Shown here: piece after piece, positions 41,865-50,963 of the stretch | Position numbering within the stretch: the stretch's first letter is position 1 | Layout: each line of letters begins with the position of its first letter | DNA from: Asticcacaulis sp. YBE204 | GTDB lineage: Bacteria; Pseudomonadota; Alphaproteobacteria; Caulobacterales; Caulobacteraceae | Reading direction: 5' to 3' | NCBI RefSeq assembly: GCF_000495855.1 | Contig: NZ_AWGF01000015.1 | Location: 1-64,000, forward strand | DNA length: 64,000 bases | Position numbers and translations under genes: made by a program | Notes under the pieces: generated by a model | Databases searched by the model: none | The model's input: the letters and a program-made list of their open reading frames with translations, nothing else | What the model was told of the DNA's origin: nothing

Positions 41865-44800
41865 TTAGAAATCGACCTGGAAGCCGAGGCTGAACGACCG
41901 TCCCGTCACGCCGTAGATCGACGAGTAGTTGAAGTCGTTGCCCGAATCCGTGCCGGACGGCAGGTAGGGGCCGTATTCGTCGAACACGTTGCGCATCGAG
42001 CCGAAGACTTTCAGCGACTTGTTGGTGTTCGGCTTGTAGCTGAAGCTGACATCGTGGCGCGTATAGGAACCGAGATAGAGATACAGCGGGTTGACCGTAC
42101 CGGCGGCTTTGACGGCCGCCAGACGCTCGTTGGAATCCACGACCTCGCCGATATAGCGCGCCGTCCACTTGAGCTGAAGGCCCTTGTTGTTCCACGCCAG
42201 GCTACCTTGCGCTTCGTGCTCGGCACCGCCGACTTCGCCGACCCAGTCGTCGACCTCAAGGCCGCTCAGGCCCTGATAGCTTTCTTCCAGTTCGAGGCGG
42301 CGGTTGTAGTTCACACGCACATCGAAGCGGCCCGGCACGTTCCACGAATTGAGGTCGAAGCGATAGGCCACGGCCACGTCGACGCCACGGGCGCGCATCT
42401 CGTCGAGGTTATCGACCTTGTTGATGATGCGGGTCAGCTGGCCTTCGGAATCGCGCGAGACGAAGCTACAGAAGTGGTTGCTGGTGCCCGACGCGTCGGC
42501 ATAGCACGAACCGAGGATGGTCGAGGTTTGCAGCGAGGCGATCACGCCTTCGACCTTGATGTCGTAATAATCGATGCTGGCCTGAAAACGCGGCAGAAAG
42601 GACGGGCTGAACACGATACCGGCGGTAATCGTGTCGGCGGTTTCTTCCTTGACGTCCAGATTGCCGCTGTTTGGCGTATTGATGCTGCTGGAATCCTGCG
42701 TGAAGACGCCGTTGGCGGCGATTTCGGCGGCGATACCGGCATTGCTGCGGCAGTTCTGCGCCACGGTGCCGGTCGTCGTCGCCGTGACGCCCGAACACGG
42801 ATCGACCACGGTTTCATAGTCGTCGCGCGGCGGCGAATAGAGTTCCGTGATGTTCGGCGCGCGCTGGGCGCGGGCCAGCGTCGTGCGGAAGTTCAGGCCC
42901 TTGACCGGCGCCCATTGCAGACCCGCGCGATAGCTGAGGGTGTTGTCCACACCGCTCAGGTCGTACTTGGCGGCGCGCACGGCGGCGTCGATGTTCAGAC
43001 GATAGGCAAACGGCGCGTCGCGCAGCAGCGGCACGGCGATTTCGGCATAGGCTTCGCTGGCCTTGACCTCGCCTTCATAGCGCGGAATGTAGGCGTAGCT
43101 GGTCACGCCGCGTTCGGTCTGATCGTCGGTCTGGGTCTTGGTCGAGTCGCGGCGCACTTCAAAACCGAAGGCGGCTTCGACCGGCCCGGCGGGCAGTTCG
43201 AACAGGGTGCCGGTCAGGTTGCCGGTGACCGATTCCTGCTCGTTTTCCGAATGATACCAGGCATTGGCGCGGATATAGTTGGCCGCCGCCACGCTGATCG
43301 AGCCGACGCCGAACGGATTGACCGGCACGCAGCCATTGGCGCGGGCGGTCACGTCGAGGCAGACGATCTGCCCGTTCACCGTCGTCGCTTTCATGGCGTA
43401 GGACAGATTCTCGTAGTTCAGGCCGTTCGAGCGGTACTGATCCTGCTCGAACTTGCCGAACGAATAGCCGAGGTCCCAGTCCCAGTTGCCGCCGAAGGCC
43501 TTGCCCTCAAGGCTGAACATGCCGCGCAGGGTTTCGCGGCTGTTGTTGATGGTCATGACGCCGACCTCACCGAAGCGACGATACCAGTAAAGACCGGCGG
43601 TCGGTGTTGCGGTTTGCAGCGTTGGATAGAGCGCCAGATACGGGTTGATCTTGTTCATGCGGCCGACGGTATATTCGTCATTGATGCCGTAGGTGGTGTT
43701 GTAATAGGCGCTGGGGGTATAGCGCGTCCCGGCGGTTTCGATCGTCGAATAGAGCACCTGACCCTTGAGGATCAGGTCGTTGCCGAAATCGTAGGTCGCC
43801 TTGACCGCGACGTTGTCGCTGGTGCGCGGGGTGATCAGCGTGCCTTCCGGGCGCAGGTCGACGCCGTTGGTGGCGGTGACGAAGCCGGTCTTGTAAGCCG
43901 TGCCGCTCGTTTCGTCGAAATAGTATTTCGTCGCCGTCGAGCTGGTCGAGGTCTGGAATCGGCCGCCGAAGGTGTAGCTGGAGACGTCGGGGCCGGTCAG
44001 CAGATTGGTCGTCTGCGAATAGGTCGAATTGACAAGCGCCCAGTCGCGGTCGGAAGCGCGCAGGATCTCCTGCTCTTCGTGGTTGGCGCCGATCATCAGT
44101 TGCAGACGCTTGTCGAGGAACGAGGTTCCGGCGAGGAACGCCACTTCACTGGACCCGCCGCCGCCGTCCTGCGTCAGGCCCTTGACCGCGCGGACGCGGA
44201 TGCCGTCGAACTTGGCCAGGGTCTTGATGTTGACGACGCCGGCGATGGCGTCGGAACCGTAGACCGCCGACGCGCCGCCGGTCGTCACTTCGATCTTGTC
44301 AACGAAGGCCGCCGGGATGGTCGACAGCGAGACGGTGTTGCTGTTGCCGACGTTCGACACCGTGCGGTGGCCATCGATCAGGGTCAGGGTGCGGTTCGAG
44401 CCCATGCCGCGCAGCGAGATGGTCGAGATACCGTTGGTCTGGGTCGAGGACTGACCGTTGGTCAGGCTGGCCGACTGATCGATGCCCGGAATATCGGTCA
44501 GGGCATCGGCGATATCCATATAGCCTTCGTTGGCCAGTTCCTCATTGCCGATGACGACCAGAGGAATGGGGCTTTCGAAGGTCGGACGGCGAAGGCGCGA
44601 TCCGGTGACCACGACCTCCTGCACGTCCTCATTGGACTGGGGGCGGGATTGCGCGGCCTCCGCGGGCGTCTTTTCGCGCAGGGTAACCGTCGTGGCAGTG
44701 ATGCTGGCAACTTCGAAGTTCGTATCGACCAGCAGTCGGGCAAGGGCTTCTTCGCGGGTATATTTACCCTTGATCGGCGCGGTCCTGACCTTGGCGGCGG

Positions 44801-45002
44801 CATCATAGGGGAACAGCAGCTGGATATTGGCTTGACGCGCGAAATCGTTCAGGGCCTTGGCGGCGTTCTGGGCCGGGATGTTGAAGGCGATGACGGGCTT
44901 CGGCGCTTCGGCGGCGGACGCCGCCATGCCGACGGTCATCAGGCTCAGGCCCAAAGCGAGCGCGGCCACAGAGCCTCCGCGCTTGAGTGTGTGTTTCAGC
45001 AT
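41865..45002 (-). CDS. TonB-dependent receptor with N-terminal signalling (STN) domain
   Basis: 1,045 residues from ATG at 45002. A signal peptide ends near AASAAEAP. The STN domain (IAFNIPAQNAAKALNDFARQ to about residue 105) senses ligand binding and signals to FecR. The plug follows with a TonB-box region (DVQEVVVTGSR), DALTDIPGID and IEVTTGGASAVYGSDAIAGV. The long beta-barrel ends with phenylalanine (FSLGFQVDF), as outer-membrane proteins do. Upstream FecR and FecI genes complete a transenvelope signalling set. The ligand is unknown; iron-siderophore and plant sugar are both possible, and this receptor type is common in Caulobacterales. Confidence 0.9.
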   Translation of the reverse strand: MLKHTLKRGGSVAALALGLSLMTVGMAASAAEAPKPVIAFNIPAQNAAKALNDFARQANIQLLFPYDAAAKVRTAPIKGKYTREEALARLLVDTNFEVASITATTVTLREKTPAEAAQSRPQSNEDVQEVVVTGSRLRRPTFESPIPLVVIGNEELANEGYMDIADALTDIPGIDQSASLTNGQSSTQTNGISTISLRGMGSNRTLTLIDGHRTVSNVGNSNTVSLSTIPAAFVDKIEVTTGGASAVYGSDAIAGVVNIKTLAKFDGIRVRAVKGLTQDGGGGSSEVAFLAGTSFLDKRLQLMIGANHEEQEILRASDRDWALVNSTYSQTTNLLTGPDVSSYTFGGRFQTSTSSTATKYYFDETSGTAYKTGFVTATNGVDLRPEGTLITPRTSDNVAVKATYDFGNDLILKGQVLYSTIETAGTRYTPSAYYNTTYGINDEYTVGRMNKINPYLALYPTLQTATPTAGLYWYRRFGEVGVMTINNSRETLRGMFSLEGKAFGGNWDWDLGYSFGKFEQDQYRSNGLNYENLSYAMKATTVNGQIVCLDVTARANGCVPVNPFGVGSISVAAANYIRANAWYHSENEQESVTGNLTGTLFELPAGPVEAAFGFEVRRDSTKTQTDDQTERGVTSYAYIPRYEGEVKASEAYAEIAVPLLRDAPFAYRLNIDAAVRAAKYDLSGVDNTLSYRAGLQWAPVKGLNFRTTLARAQRAPNITELYSPPRDDYETVVDPCSGVTATTTGTVAQNCRSNAGIAAEIAANGVFTQDSSSINTPNSGNLDVKEETADTITAGIVFSPSFLPRFQASIDYYDIKVEGVIASLQTSTILGSCYADASGTSNHFCSFVSRDSEGQLTRIINKVDNLDEMRARGVDVAVAYRFDLNSWNVPGRFDVRVNYNRRLELEESYQGLSGLEVDDWVGEVGGAEHEAQGSLAWNNKGLQLKWTARYIGEVVDSNERLAAVKAAGTVNPLYLYLGSYTRHDVSFSYKPNTNKSLKVFGSMRNVFDEYGPYLPSGTDSGNDFNYSSIYGVTGRSFSLGFQVDF

Positions 45003-45044
45003 GTATATCCCCAGGGTGCAGCGCGCGTGCGGGCGCGATTTTGA

Positions 45045-45107
45045 GCGCATTCCGAAAAGTGTGCAGCGGTTTTGGCTCCGCCGAACGATGTTTCGGATTA
45101 AATGCGC
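45045..45107. repeat. Palindromic repeat in the TonB receptor leader
   Basis: GCGCAT and CCGAAAAGTG near the left pair with TTTCGG and ATGCGC on the right. It is the same family as 1480-1523 and 47399-47442. It lies 43-105 nt upstream of the receptor start and would fold in its 5' leader. Confidence 0.65.
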
Positions 45108-45233
45108 GATTCTAACATGTGACCCCGCGCACAGCCGCGGCGTCATGGTAAAGACATATTAGCCGCCGCAAACCGCTAGTGCTGCACCGCAAAAAATTCA
45201 TATTTCTGTTAAATATCTGAATAGGCGAAGAAT

Positions 45234-46199
45234 TTATTTCGTCAGAATAATGGCGCCATTGGGTTCGCGCACGGCGTGGATGCCGAATCCGGCATTCAGG
45301 GCCGACAGGAAGTCGTCGGGATTGCGCGTATCGAAGCGCCCGCCCAGCCGCAGACTTTCCAGTTGCGGGTCGGCGATCAGGATATGGTTCTTCAGATAGC
45401 GGTTATATTCATCGACCGCCGTGCCAAGCGTCTGGCCGTCGAGGATCAGCTCCCCCTTGCGCCACCCGGCGGTGAATTCGACATCGCCGTCATTGACGGG
45501 GCGCAGACGCGTCGCGGCGCCTGTGGCCATGATGGCGTGTCCGGCCTTGACGGTGAGCGGCTTGCCGACCGTAGCCTGCGGACCGTTCTCGATGACCGGC
45601 AGGCGTTCGGGGATGATGACGCAATCGCCGTCCATGACCATCAGGTCGAGGGCTTCGCCGCGCAGACGGGCATTCAGCGTGCCGCTGACCAGGGTCAGGC
45701 GGCCATTGCCCCCGGCGACACGGCAGGGCGGCGATCCGGCCAGAACGGTGACGGCCATTTCCCCGCGTTCCAGCCACACCTGACGTTCGTCGCCGGTGAT
45801 CCACGACACGGTGGACAGGGTATTGATATCGAGGTTCAGGCCGTAACCCGGGCTGAGGCGCTTATGGTCGCCGATCTCGGTGCGCACCCGCGCGCGCGCC
45901 AGCGACGGCAGGAAAACCGCACCGGCCACACCGGCAGCCGCCAGTCCGCCACCCGCTGCCAGAAACCGACGGCGCGAGGGCAGGGGTGCGGACACGGGAC
46001 GGCGCGCCGGATGGGCTTTCTTGGCGCGATCGACCTGATGCAGAACGCCCGACAGACGGGCAAAGGCGGCGGCATGGCGCGGATCGGCCGAACGCCACGC
46101 TTCGAACTCAGCCCTGTCCGCCGTGCCGGAATCGAGCTGCGCCTGCCACAGGGCGGCGGTCTCCATAAGCGTTTGCCGCGATGTATCGCCGGATGTCAC
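45234..46199 (-). CDS. FecR-type anti-sigma/regulator protein
   Basis: 321 residues. The N-terminal DUF4880-like part (AALWQAQLDSGTADRAEFEAW, DPRHAAAFARL) binds the sigma factor. A transmembrane segment follows near residues 77-100, preceded by SRRRFLAAGG, and then the periplasmic FecR domain (DKHK-type strands, LERGEMAVTV). The end resembles the DUF4974/STN-contacting domain. It passes the signal from the receptor to FecI. The start is GTG at 46199, which is the only early start with a G-rich site upstream. It lies 33 nt after fecI. Confidence 0.85.
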   Translation of the reverse strand: MTSGDTSRQTLMETAALWQAQLDSGTADRAEFEAWRSADPRHAAAFARLSGVLHQVDRAKKAHPARRPVSAPLPSRRRFLAAGGGLAAAGVAGAVFLPSLARARVRTEIGDHKRLSPGYGLNLDINTLSTVSWITGDERQVWLERGEMAVTVLAGSPPCRVAGGNGRLTLVSGTLNARLRGEALDLMVMDGDCVIIPERLPVIENGPQATVGKPLTVKAGHAIMATGAATRLRPVNDGDVEFTAGWRKGELILDGQTLGTAVDEYNRYLKNHILIADPQLESLRLGGRFDTRNPDDFLSALNAGFGIHAVREPNGAIILTK

Positions 46200-46232
46200 G
46201 CCCCAAACCCCTGTGTCATTTGCCCTGTGTGA

Positions 46233-46832
46233 TTATCGGCTTAATAGTCGCGATTGCAGAACTTGGAAAGGTGTCTTTCGCGCGGGGCGCGTGGTTTTCA
46301 ACGGCGCCGACACGTCGGGGGCGTCGTCGAGCAGGTCGGCGAGCAGGACCAGACCGCGCGCCAGATGCTTTTCGACGGTGGACAGGCTGAGGTTCAGGCG
46401 GCGGGCGACCTCACGCGGGGGCAGGTCTTCGATGCGTCGCAGGGTGACGACCTTGCGGCACTGCGGCGGCAATTGCGCCACGGCGTCGAGGACCCGGCCA
46501 AGCTCTTCGCGGTCGGAAAAGGTATCGAAGGCGTCGGGCGATATGTCGATCTGCGTGATCGCGTCGGCGTCGGCCAGTTGTTGCATCGACACCACACGCG
46601 ACCGCCGAATGCCGTTGAGGCCCAGATTATAGACCGTGCGCATCACATAGGCGCGCGGATTGTCGATCTGACGCCACTTTTCCTGCGACAGAACCTGCGC
46701 ATAGGCGTCGTGGACAAGGTCGCGGGCATTGTCGATATTGCCGGTCAGGCGCATGGCCAGGGACGTGTATTGGTGCTCATGCGGAGAAATTTCCGCGCAA
46801 AACCAACGATCTATGTCACGCAACCACGTCAA
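46233..46832 (-). CDS. FecI-type ECF sigma factor
   Basis: About 199 residues. Region 2 reads RLTGNIDNARDLVHDAYAQVL and NPRAYVMRTVYNLGLNGIRR. Region 4 reads LPPQCRKVVTLRRIEDLPPREVARRLNLSLSTVEKHLARG, with a clear helix-turn-helix. It should drive transcription of the receptor operon when FecR signals. The start appears to be TTG at 46832 or 46823; no ATG exists upstream of region 2, so the N-terminus is uncertain. Confidence 0.85.
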   Translation of the reverse strand: MTWLRDIDRWFCAEISPHEHQYTSLAMRLTGNIDNARDLVHDAYAQVLSQEKWRQIDNPRAYVMRTVYNLGLNGIRRSRVVSMQQLADADAITQIDISPDAFDTFSDREELGRVLDAVAQLPPQCRKVVTLRRIEDLPPREVARRLNLSLSTVEKHLARGLVLLADLLDDAPDVSAPLKTTRPARKTPFQVLQSRLLSR

Positions 46833-46944
46833 TTACCGATATCCCCGGCGCGGCTCCGGCGCACCCGTCGATATTTGACGGTGAATATCCGGTGTCGTCA
46901 AGTTGTCATGAACGTCAGGTCGATGCCCGACACGCGAACAGGCC

Positions 46945-46973
46945 GCTTTGTGCGGGCGTTGAACCGGTATAAT
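46945..46973 (+). promoter_or_regulatory. Possible promoter ahead of the Y-RNA array
   Basis: A perfect TATAAT at 46968-46973 has a weak GCTTTG at the -35 position, 17 bp upstream. It is followed by a hairpin (CGTGGCA at 46987-46993 with TGCCACG at 47009-47015). It is oriented towards the RNA array and Ro60. Confidence 0.35.
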
Positions 46974-47106
46974 GGCGCATTGCCAGCGTGGCAGAGGTGT
47001 GGTGAGAATGCCACGTCATGCCAGACGCAAGTCAGATAAAGATTTTTTGTGTTGCGCTGTGCAACGCGCTTGGGTAAGTGAGACGTGTCGTTGCTTTTGT
47101 GACGAT

Positions 47107-47230
47107 GTGCAGTGGTGTAGAAAGCGATTTCTTCGGAACTATGTGTCGCCGGTTCGAGTCCGGCCGGGGGTTGCCCCGTAGCTCAGGGGATAGAGCAATA
47201 GTCAAACGCGCTTTCGTCGGTTCCCTGCAT
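47107..47230 (+). ncRNA. Candidate Y RNA 1, YrlA-like with permuted tRNA module
   Basis: Outer helix GTGCAG (47107-47112) with CTGCAT (47225-47230), a bulged T, then GG with CC. Next come a box GTGGTGTAG and a helix GAAAGCG (47120-47126) with CGCTTTC (47209-47215). Inside lies a tRNA in permuted order. It has an anticodon-stem-like ACTAT (47138-47142) with ATAGT (47198-47202), a 5-nt variable loop, and a T-arm GCCGG-TTCGAGT-CCGGC (47148-47164). It continues with a capped acceptor CGGGG-GTTG-CCCCG, the spacer TA, a D-arm GCTC-AGGGGATA-GAGC (47181-47196) and A26. This matches published YrlA RNAs, which mimic tRNA but have no free CCA end. It should bind the Ro60 protein encoded downstream. Confidence 0.75.
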
Positions 47231-47236
47231 GCCTAA

Positions 47237-47326
47237 GCAAGTGGCGTAGATGACGTTTACACCGAGCCTGTCACGCTCGGCAGACCCTTTGATGCCTGCC
47301 GTCAACGTCCTCGTTCATTCCCTTGC
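47237..47326 (+). ncRNA. Candidate Y RNA 2
   Basis: Outer helix GCAAG (47237-47241) with CTTGC (47322-47326), bulged T, GG with CC, box GTGGCGTAG and 3' TTCC, as in unit 1. The inner helix is GACGTT (47252-47257) with AACGTC (47304-47309), and a hairpin CCGAGC/GCTCGG (47263-47280) sits inside. There is no tRNA-like module. The outer helix differs in sequence from unit 1 yet pairs, which supports a conserved structure. Confidence 0.6.
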
Positions 47327-47328
47327 TG

Positions 47329-47391
47329 CCGGTGGCGCAGATATCGCTTTCATCGTCTCCAAAACGCCCCGCGATATCGGTTTTTCCCCGG
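47329..47391 (+). ncRNA. Candidate Y RNA 3, minimal form
   Basis: The shortest unit, 63 nt: CCGG (47329-47332) with CCGG (47388-47391), bulged T, GG with CC and box GTGGCGCAG. A perfect 8-bp helix follows, GATATCGC (47340-47347) with GCGATATC (47371-47378), and then the shared TTTCATCG loop box. It starts 2 nt after unit 2. Confidence 0.62.
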
Positions 47392-47398
47392 TTGTTAA

Positions 47399-47442
47399 GC
47401 GCATGCCAAAAAGTGCTTTGCGGTTTTTGGAACCACATGCGC
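47399..47442. repeat. Palindromic repeat inside the Y-RNA array
   Basis: GCGCATG and CCAAAAA pair with TTTTTGG and CATGCGC. It is the same family as 1480-1523 and 45045-45107. It separates Y RNA candidates 3 and 4. Confidence 0.6.
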
Positions 47443-47453
47443 GACTAAAAATT

Positions 47454-47610
47454 AGCTTTCCGTGGCGCAGGCGCCGGCTTCATCGCTCGTACCCACGGGA
47501 CAAGGCAGCCCCGGATGTCAGGTCTTTGAACTGACAAGCCGGAACAGCCCGGATTAGCGACAATCCGGCGGAAGTGCCTCCCAACCGGAACCGATTATTC
47601 CCGGAAAGTT
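47454..47610 (+). ncRNA. Candidate Y RNA 4, longest form
   Basis: Outer helix AGCTTTCCG (47454-47462) with CGGAAAGTT (47602-47610), bulged T, GG with CC and box GTGGCGCAG. A possible inner helix is AGGCGC with GTGCCT. The interior holds two clear hairpins: TGTCAG/CTGACA (47516-47536) and CCGGATT/AATCCGG (47549-47568). GATTTTTATG follows the outer helix, so the RNA may end in a U-run. Confidence 0.58.
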
Positions 47611-47626
47611 GATTTTTATGTTGCAT

Positions 47627-47644
47627 AACGCAACAAGTTGCGTT
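47627..47644. promoter_or_regulatory. Palindrome between Y RNA candidates 4 and 5
   Basis: AACGCAAC-AA-GTTGCGTT is perfect. A related GTTGC-GCTGT-GCAAC lies at 47051-47065 ahead of unit 1. Each is preceded by GATTTTT and TGTTGC. It could be an operator or a processing hairpin. Confidence 0.4.
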
Positions 47645-47699
47645 AGTAACCGTTTTGTCGCTCAGGCAGGCCCGATCAGGGAACCACCCGAACGGCATC

Positions 47700-47828
47700 C
47701 ATTCAGGTGGCGTAGGGGGCGGTTACTTCGCCTTTCACGCGGGTTGCGGGTTCGATTCCCGTCACGGCTCAGGCCGTGCGCTCAAAATCGGGAGCACCAC
47801 AGTCCGTCTCCGGCTGTTCCCCTGAATG
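47700..47828 (+). ncRNA. Candidate Y RNA 5, with permuted tRNA-like module
   Basis: Outer helix CATTCAGG (47700-47707) with CCTGAATG (47821-47828), bulged T, GG with CC, box GTGGCGTAG and 3' TTCC. The inner helix is GGGGGCGG with CCGTCTCC (two G-U pairs). The interior has a T-arm GCGGG-TTCGATT-CCCGT (47746-47762), a capped acceptor CACGGC-TCAG-GCCGTG (47763-47778) and a D-arm GCTC-AAAATCGG-GAGC (47780-47795). The anticodon-stem equivalent is not clear, unlike unit 1. The array ends about 180 nt before the Ro60 start. Confidence 0.68.
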
Positions 47829-48007
47829 CCCCCATCGATAGCAATCGCAGGCGTACTACTGCGGTCAGGCGTCTTCCGTCACCGCGATTCGTTCGCCCCA
47901 AGCCCCAGTGCCATTCAAGTGCCATTCATGCGCAAGACGCCACCGGACATTCGGTCCGGTGATCGATCCCTTGCGCTTAACATCAACGATGCAGAGAAGG
48001 TGCGGTC

Positions 48008-49330
48008 ATGCGACTGAACATTTTCCAAAAGCGCCCCCGACTTGAGCTGTCATGCATCACGTATGAAGGGGCCCCCGCCGCGATCCTGTCGGCAGAGCAA
48101 AGGCTGCGCCGGTCGGTGTTGTCGTGCCTGTTGTGGGAAAACGAATTCTACGAGGACGGCGAAAGCATCGCCGAACGGATCTACACGCTGGCCCTTGAGG
48201 TCGCGCCGGAGACGGTGGCGGCTCTGGCCATCGAGGCGCGCGAGCAGATGAAGCTGCGCCACGCGCCGCTGCTCCTGCTCTGCGCTCTGATCAAGACGGG
48301 CGGGCCTCTGGTCGCACCCACCATCGAGCGGGTGATCCAGCGGGCCGACGAACTGTCGGAACTGGTGGCGATCTACTGGCGGCACGGCAAGCGGCCTTTG
48401 TCGAAGCAGATGAAGCTGGGTCTGGCCCGGGCCTTCGTCAAGTTCGACGCCTATGCGTTGGCGAAATACGACCGGGCGGGTGCCGTGCGTCTGCGCGACG
48501 TCCTGTTCCTGTCGCACGCCAAACCGAAAGACGAGGCGCAAGCCTTGCTCTGGAAGCAACTGGCCGAGGGCACGCTGGCGTCTCCCGATACGTGGGAAGT
48601 CGCGCTGTCGGGCGGGGCGGATAAGCGTGAGACCTTCACGCGCCTGCTGACCGAGCGCAAGCTCGGTTATCTGGCCCTGCTGCGGAACCTCCGCAACATG
48701 GATCAGGCGGGCGTCGACGAGGACCTCGTCAAGGCCGCGATTCTGGCCCGGAAGGGGGCCGAGCGCGTCCTGCCGTTCCGTTATGTGGCGGCATCCCGCG
48801 CGGCCCCGCGCTTCGAGCCCTGGCTCGATCAGGCCCTGAGCGAGACGGTCCTCGAACAGCCTGTGTTCAGTGGCCGGACGATCGTTCTGGTCGACGTGTC
48901 GGGCTCGATGGATTGCCGGTTGTCGGCGAAATCGGACCTGACCCGGATGGACGCGGCGGCAACGCTGGCGGCTATCATTCCGGGCGAGGTGCGGGTCTTC
49001 ACCTTCTCCAATGCGGTCGTCGAAGTCCCGCCCCGGCGCGGCATGGCGGGCGTCGACGCGGTCCTCCGGTCGCAGACGCACGGCGGTACGGAGCTCGGCA
49101 AGGCGGTGACGAAGGTCAACGGCATTAAACATGACCGTCTGATCGTCATCACCGACGAACAGAGCGCCGACCGAGTACCGCAACCGGTGGCGATACAGGC
49201 CTACATGATCAATGTGGCCTCGTACCGCAACGGCATAGGTTACGGCGGCGCATGGACGCACATCGACGGGTTTTCCGAGAATGTGCTGAGCTTCATCCGT
49301 GAGCAGGAACTGCTCACACAGGGAGCTTAA
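48008..49330 (+). CDS. rsr: Ro60/Rsr-type RNA-binding protein (TROVE and vWA domains)
   Basis: 440 residues. The N-terminal two thirds are the helical TROVE ring (ERIYTLALEVAPETVAALAI, REQMKLRHAPLLLLCALI, LRNLRNMDQAGVDEDLVKAA). The C-terminal vWA domain carries the MIDAS motif VLVDVSGSMD and HGGTELGKAV. Bacterial Ro60 binds Y RNAs on its outer face and misfolded RNAs in the ring, guiding nucleases or repair. AGAAGG lies upstream of the ATG. The five-unit RNA array directly upstream and rtcB downstream agree with known rsr-rtc loci. It is somewhat shorter than vertebrate Ro60, as usual for bacteria. Confidence 0.9.
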   Translation: MRLNIFQKRPRLELSCITYEGAPAAILSAEQRLRRSVLSCLLWENEFYEDGESIAERIYTLALEVAPETVAALAIEAREQMKLRHAPLLLLCALIKTGGPLVAPTIERVIQRADELSELVAIYWRHGKRPLSKQMKLGLARAFVKFDAYALAKYDRAGAVRLRDVLFLSHAKPKDEAQALLWKQLAEGTLASPDTWEVALSGGADKRETFTRLLTERKLGYLALLRNLRNMDQAGVDEDLVKAAILARKGAERVLPFRYVAASRAAPRFEPWLDQALSETVLEQPVFSGRTIVLVDVSGSMDCRLSAKSDLTRMDAAATLAAIIPGEVRVFTFSNAVVEVPPRRGMAGVDAVLRSQTHGGTELGKAVTKVNGIKHDRLIVITDEQSADRVPQPVAIQAYMINVASYRNGIGYGGAWTHIDGFSENVLSFIREQELLTQGA

Positions 49331-49333
49331 TCC

Positions 49334-49564
49334 ATGACGGCGGAGGAACTGAGGGTGGCAGCTATTCTGCTGTTCGGAGAACGGGGCTGGCAGTCCCGTT
49401 TGTCGGAGGCGCTGGATGTCGACCGCTCCTCGGTTTCCCGCTGGTTCGCCGGCCTGCCGGTCCCCGGACCGGCGGCTGCCGCCGTCAGGGCCTGGCTTAA
49501 ACTGTACGAACTGACCGGCGAGACGCCTTACGAGCTTGCCGGTCTTATCGATCCGAAAAAATAG
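49334..49564 (+). CDS. Small helix-turn-helix protein between Ro60 and RtcB
   Basis: 76 residues, starting 3 nt after the Ro60 stop. The segment SRLSEALDVDRSSVSRWFAG is a clear Cro/CI-like helix-turn-helix. The rest (VRAWLKLYELTGETPYELAG) is helical. In enterobacteria this kind of locus is controlled by RtcR with sigma-54. This small regulator inside the operon is different and could be an autorepressor. The target site is unknown; the palindrome at 47627-47644 is a candidate. Confidence 0.72.
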   Translation: MTAEELRVAAILLFGERGWQSRLSEALDVDRSSVSRWFAGLPVPGPAAAAVRAWLKLYELTGETPYELAGLIDPKK

Positions 49565-49599
49565 GGGCACCAAGGATGCTCCGGAAAGGGGCTATCCCT

Positions 49600-50826
<1,227 letters not shown>

Positions 50827-50887
50827 GTTGCAAAAACCGACGCCCGCCGGCAGGGTCTGCACGGCGGGCGTCGGATGAGCAGCGAAA

Positions 50888-50963
50888 TGGTGGAGCTAAG
50901 CGGATTCGAACCGCTGGCCTCCTCATTGCGAACGAGGCGCTCTACCAACTGAGCTATAGCCCC
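50888..50963 (-). tRNA. tRNA-Ala (anticodon CGC)
   Basis: A 76-nt cloverleaf on the minus strand. Acceptor GGGGCTA pairs with TAGCTCC (one G-U), the D-arm is GCTC/GAGC, and the anticodon stem is CCTCG/TGAGG around the loop TTCGCAA. The T-arm GCGG-TTCGAAT-CCGC and an encoded CCA are present. The anticodon CGC reads GCG (alanine). Confidence 0.95.

Noticed and set aside
42054-45044. Long open frame on the plus strand opposite the TonB receptor
   Set aside because: The minus-strand receptor has clear domains and a terminator; the opposite frame has none.
46980-47020. Sixth Y RNA starting at CGTGGCAGAGG
   Set aside because: It forms a hairpin with TGCCACG but lacks the GUGGYGYAG box, the bulged U and the UUCC box.
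47148-47203. Ordinary tRNA gene suggested by a T-arm and a D-arm near each other
   Set aside because: The T-arm comes before the D-arm and the acceptor helix is capped by a loop, so no normal cloverleaf or CCA end can form. A Y-RNA module explains it better.
47746-47800. Second ordinary tRNA, or a tRNA fragment left by an integrated element
   Set aside because: Same permuted order as in unit 1, with a closed acceptor helix. No integrase or att-like direct repeats are nearby.
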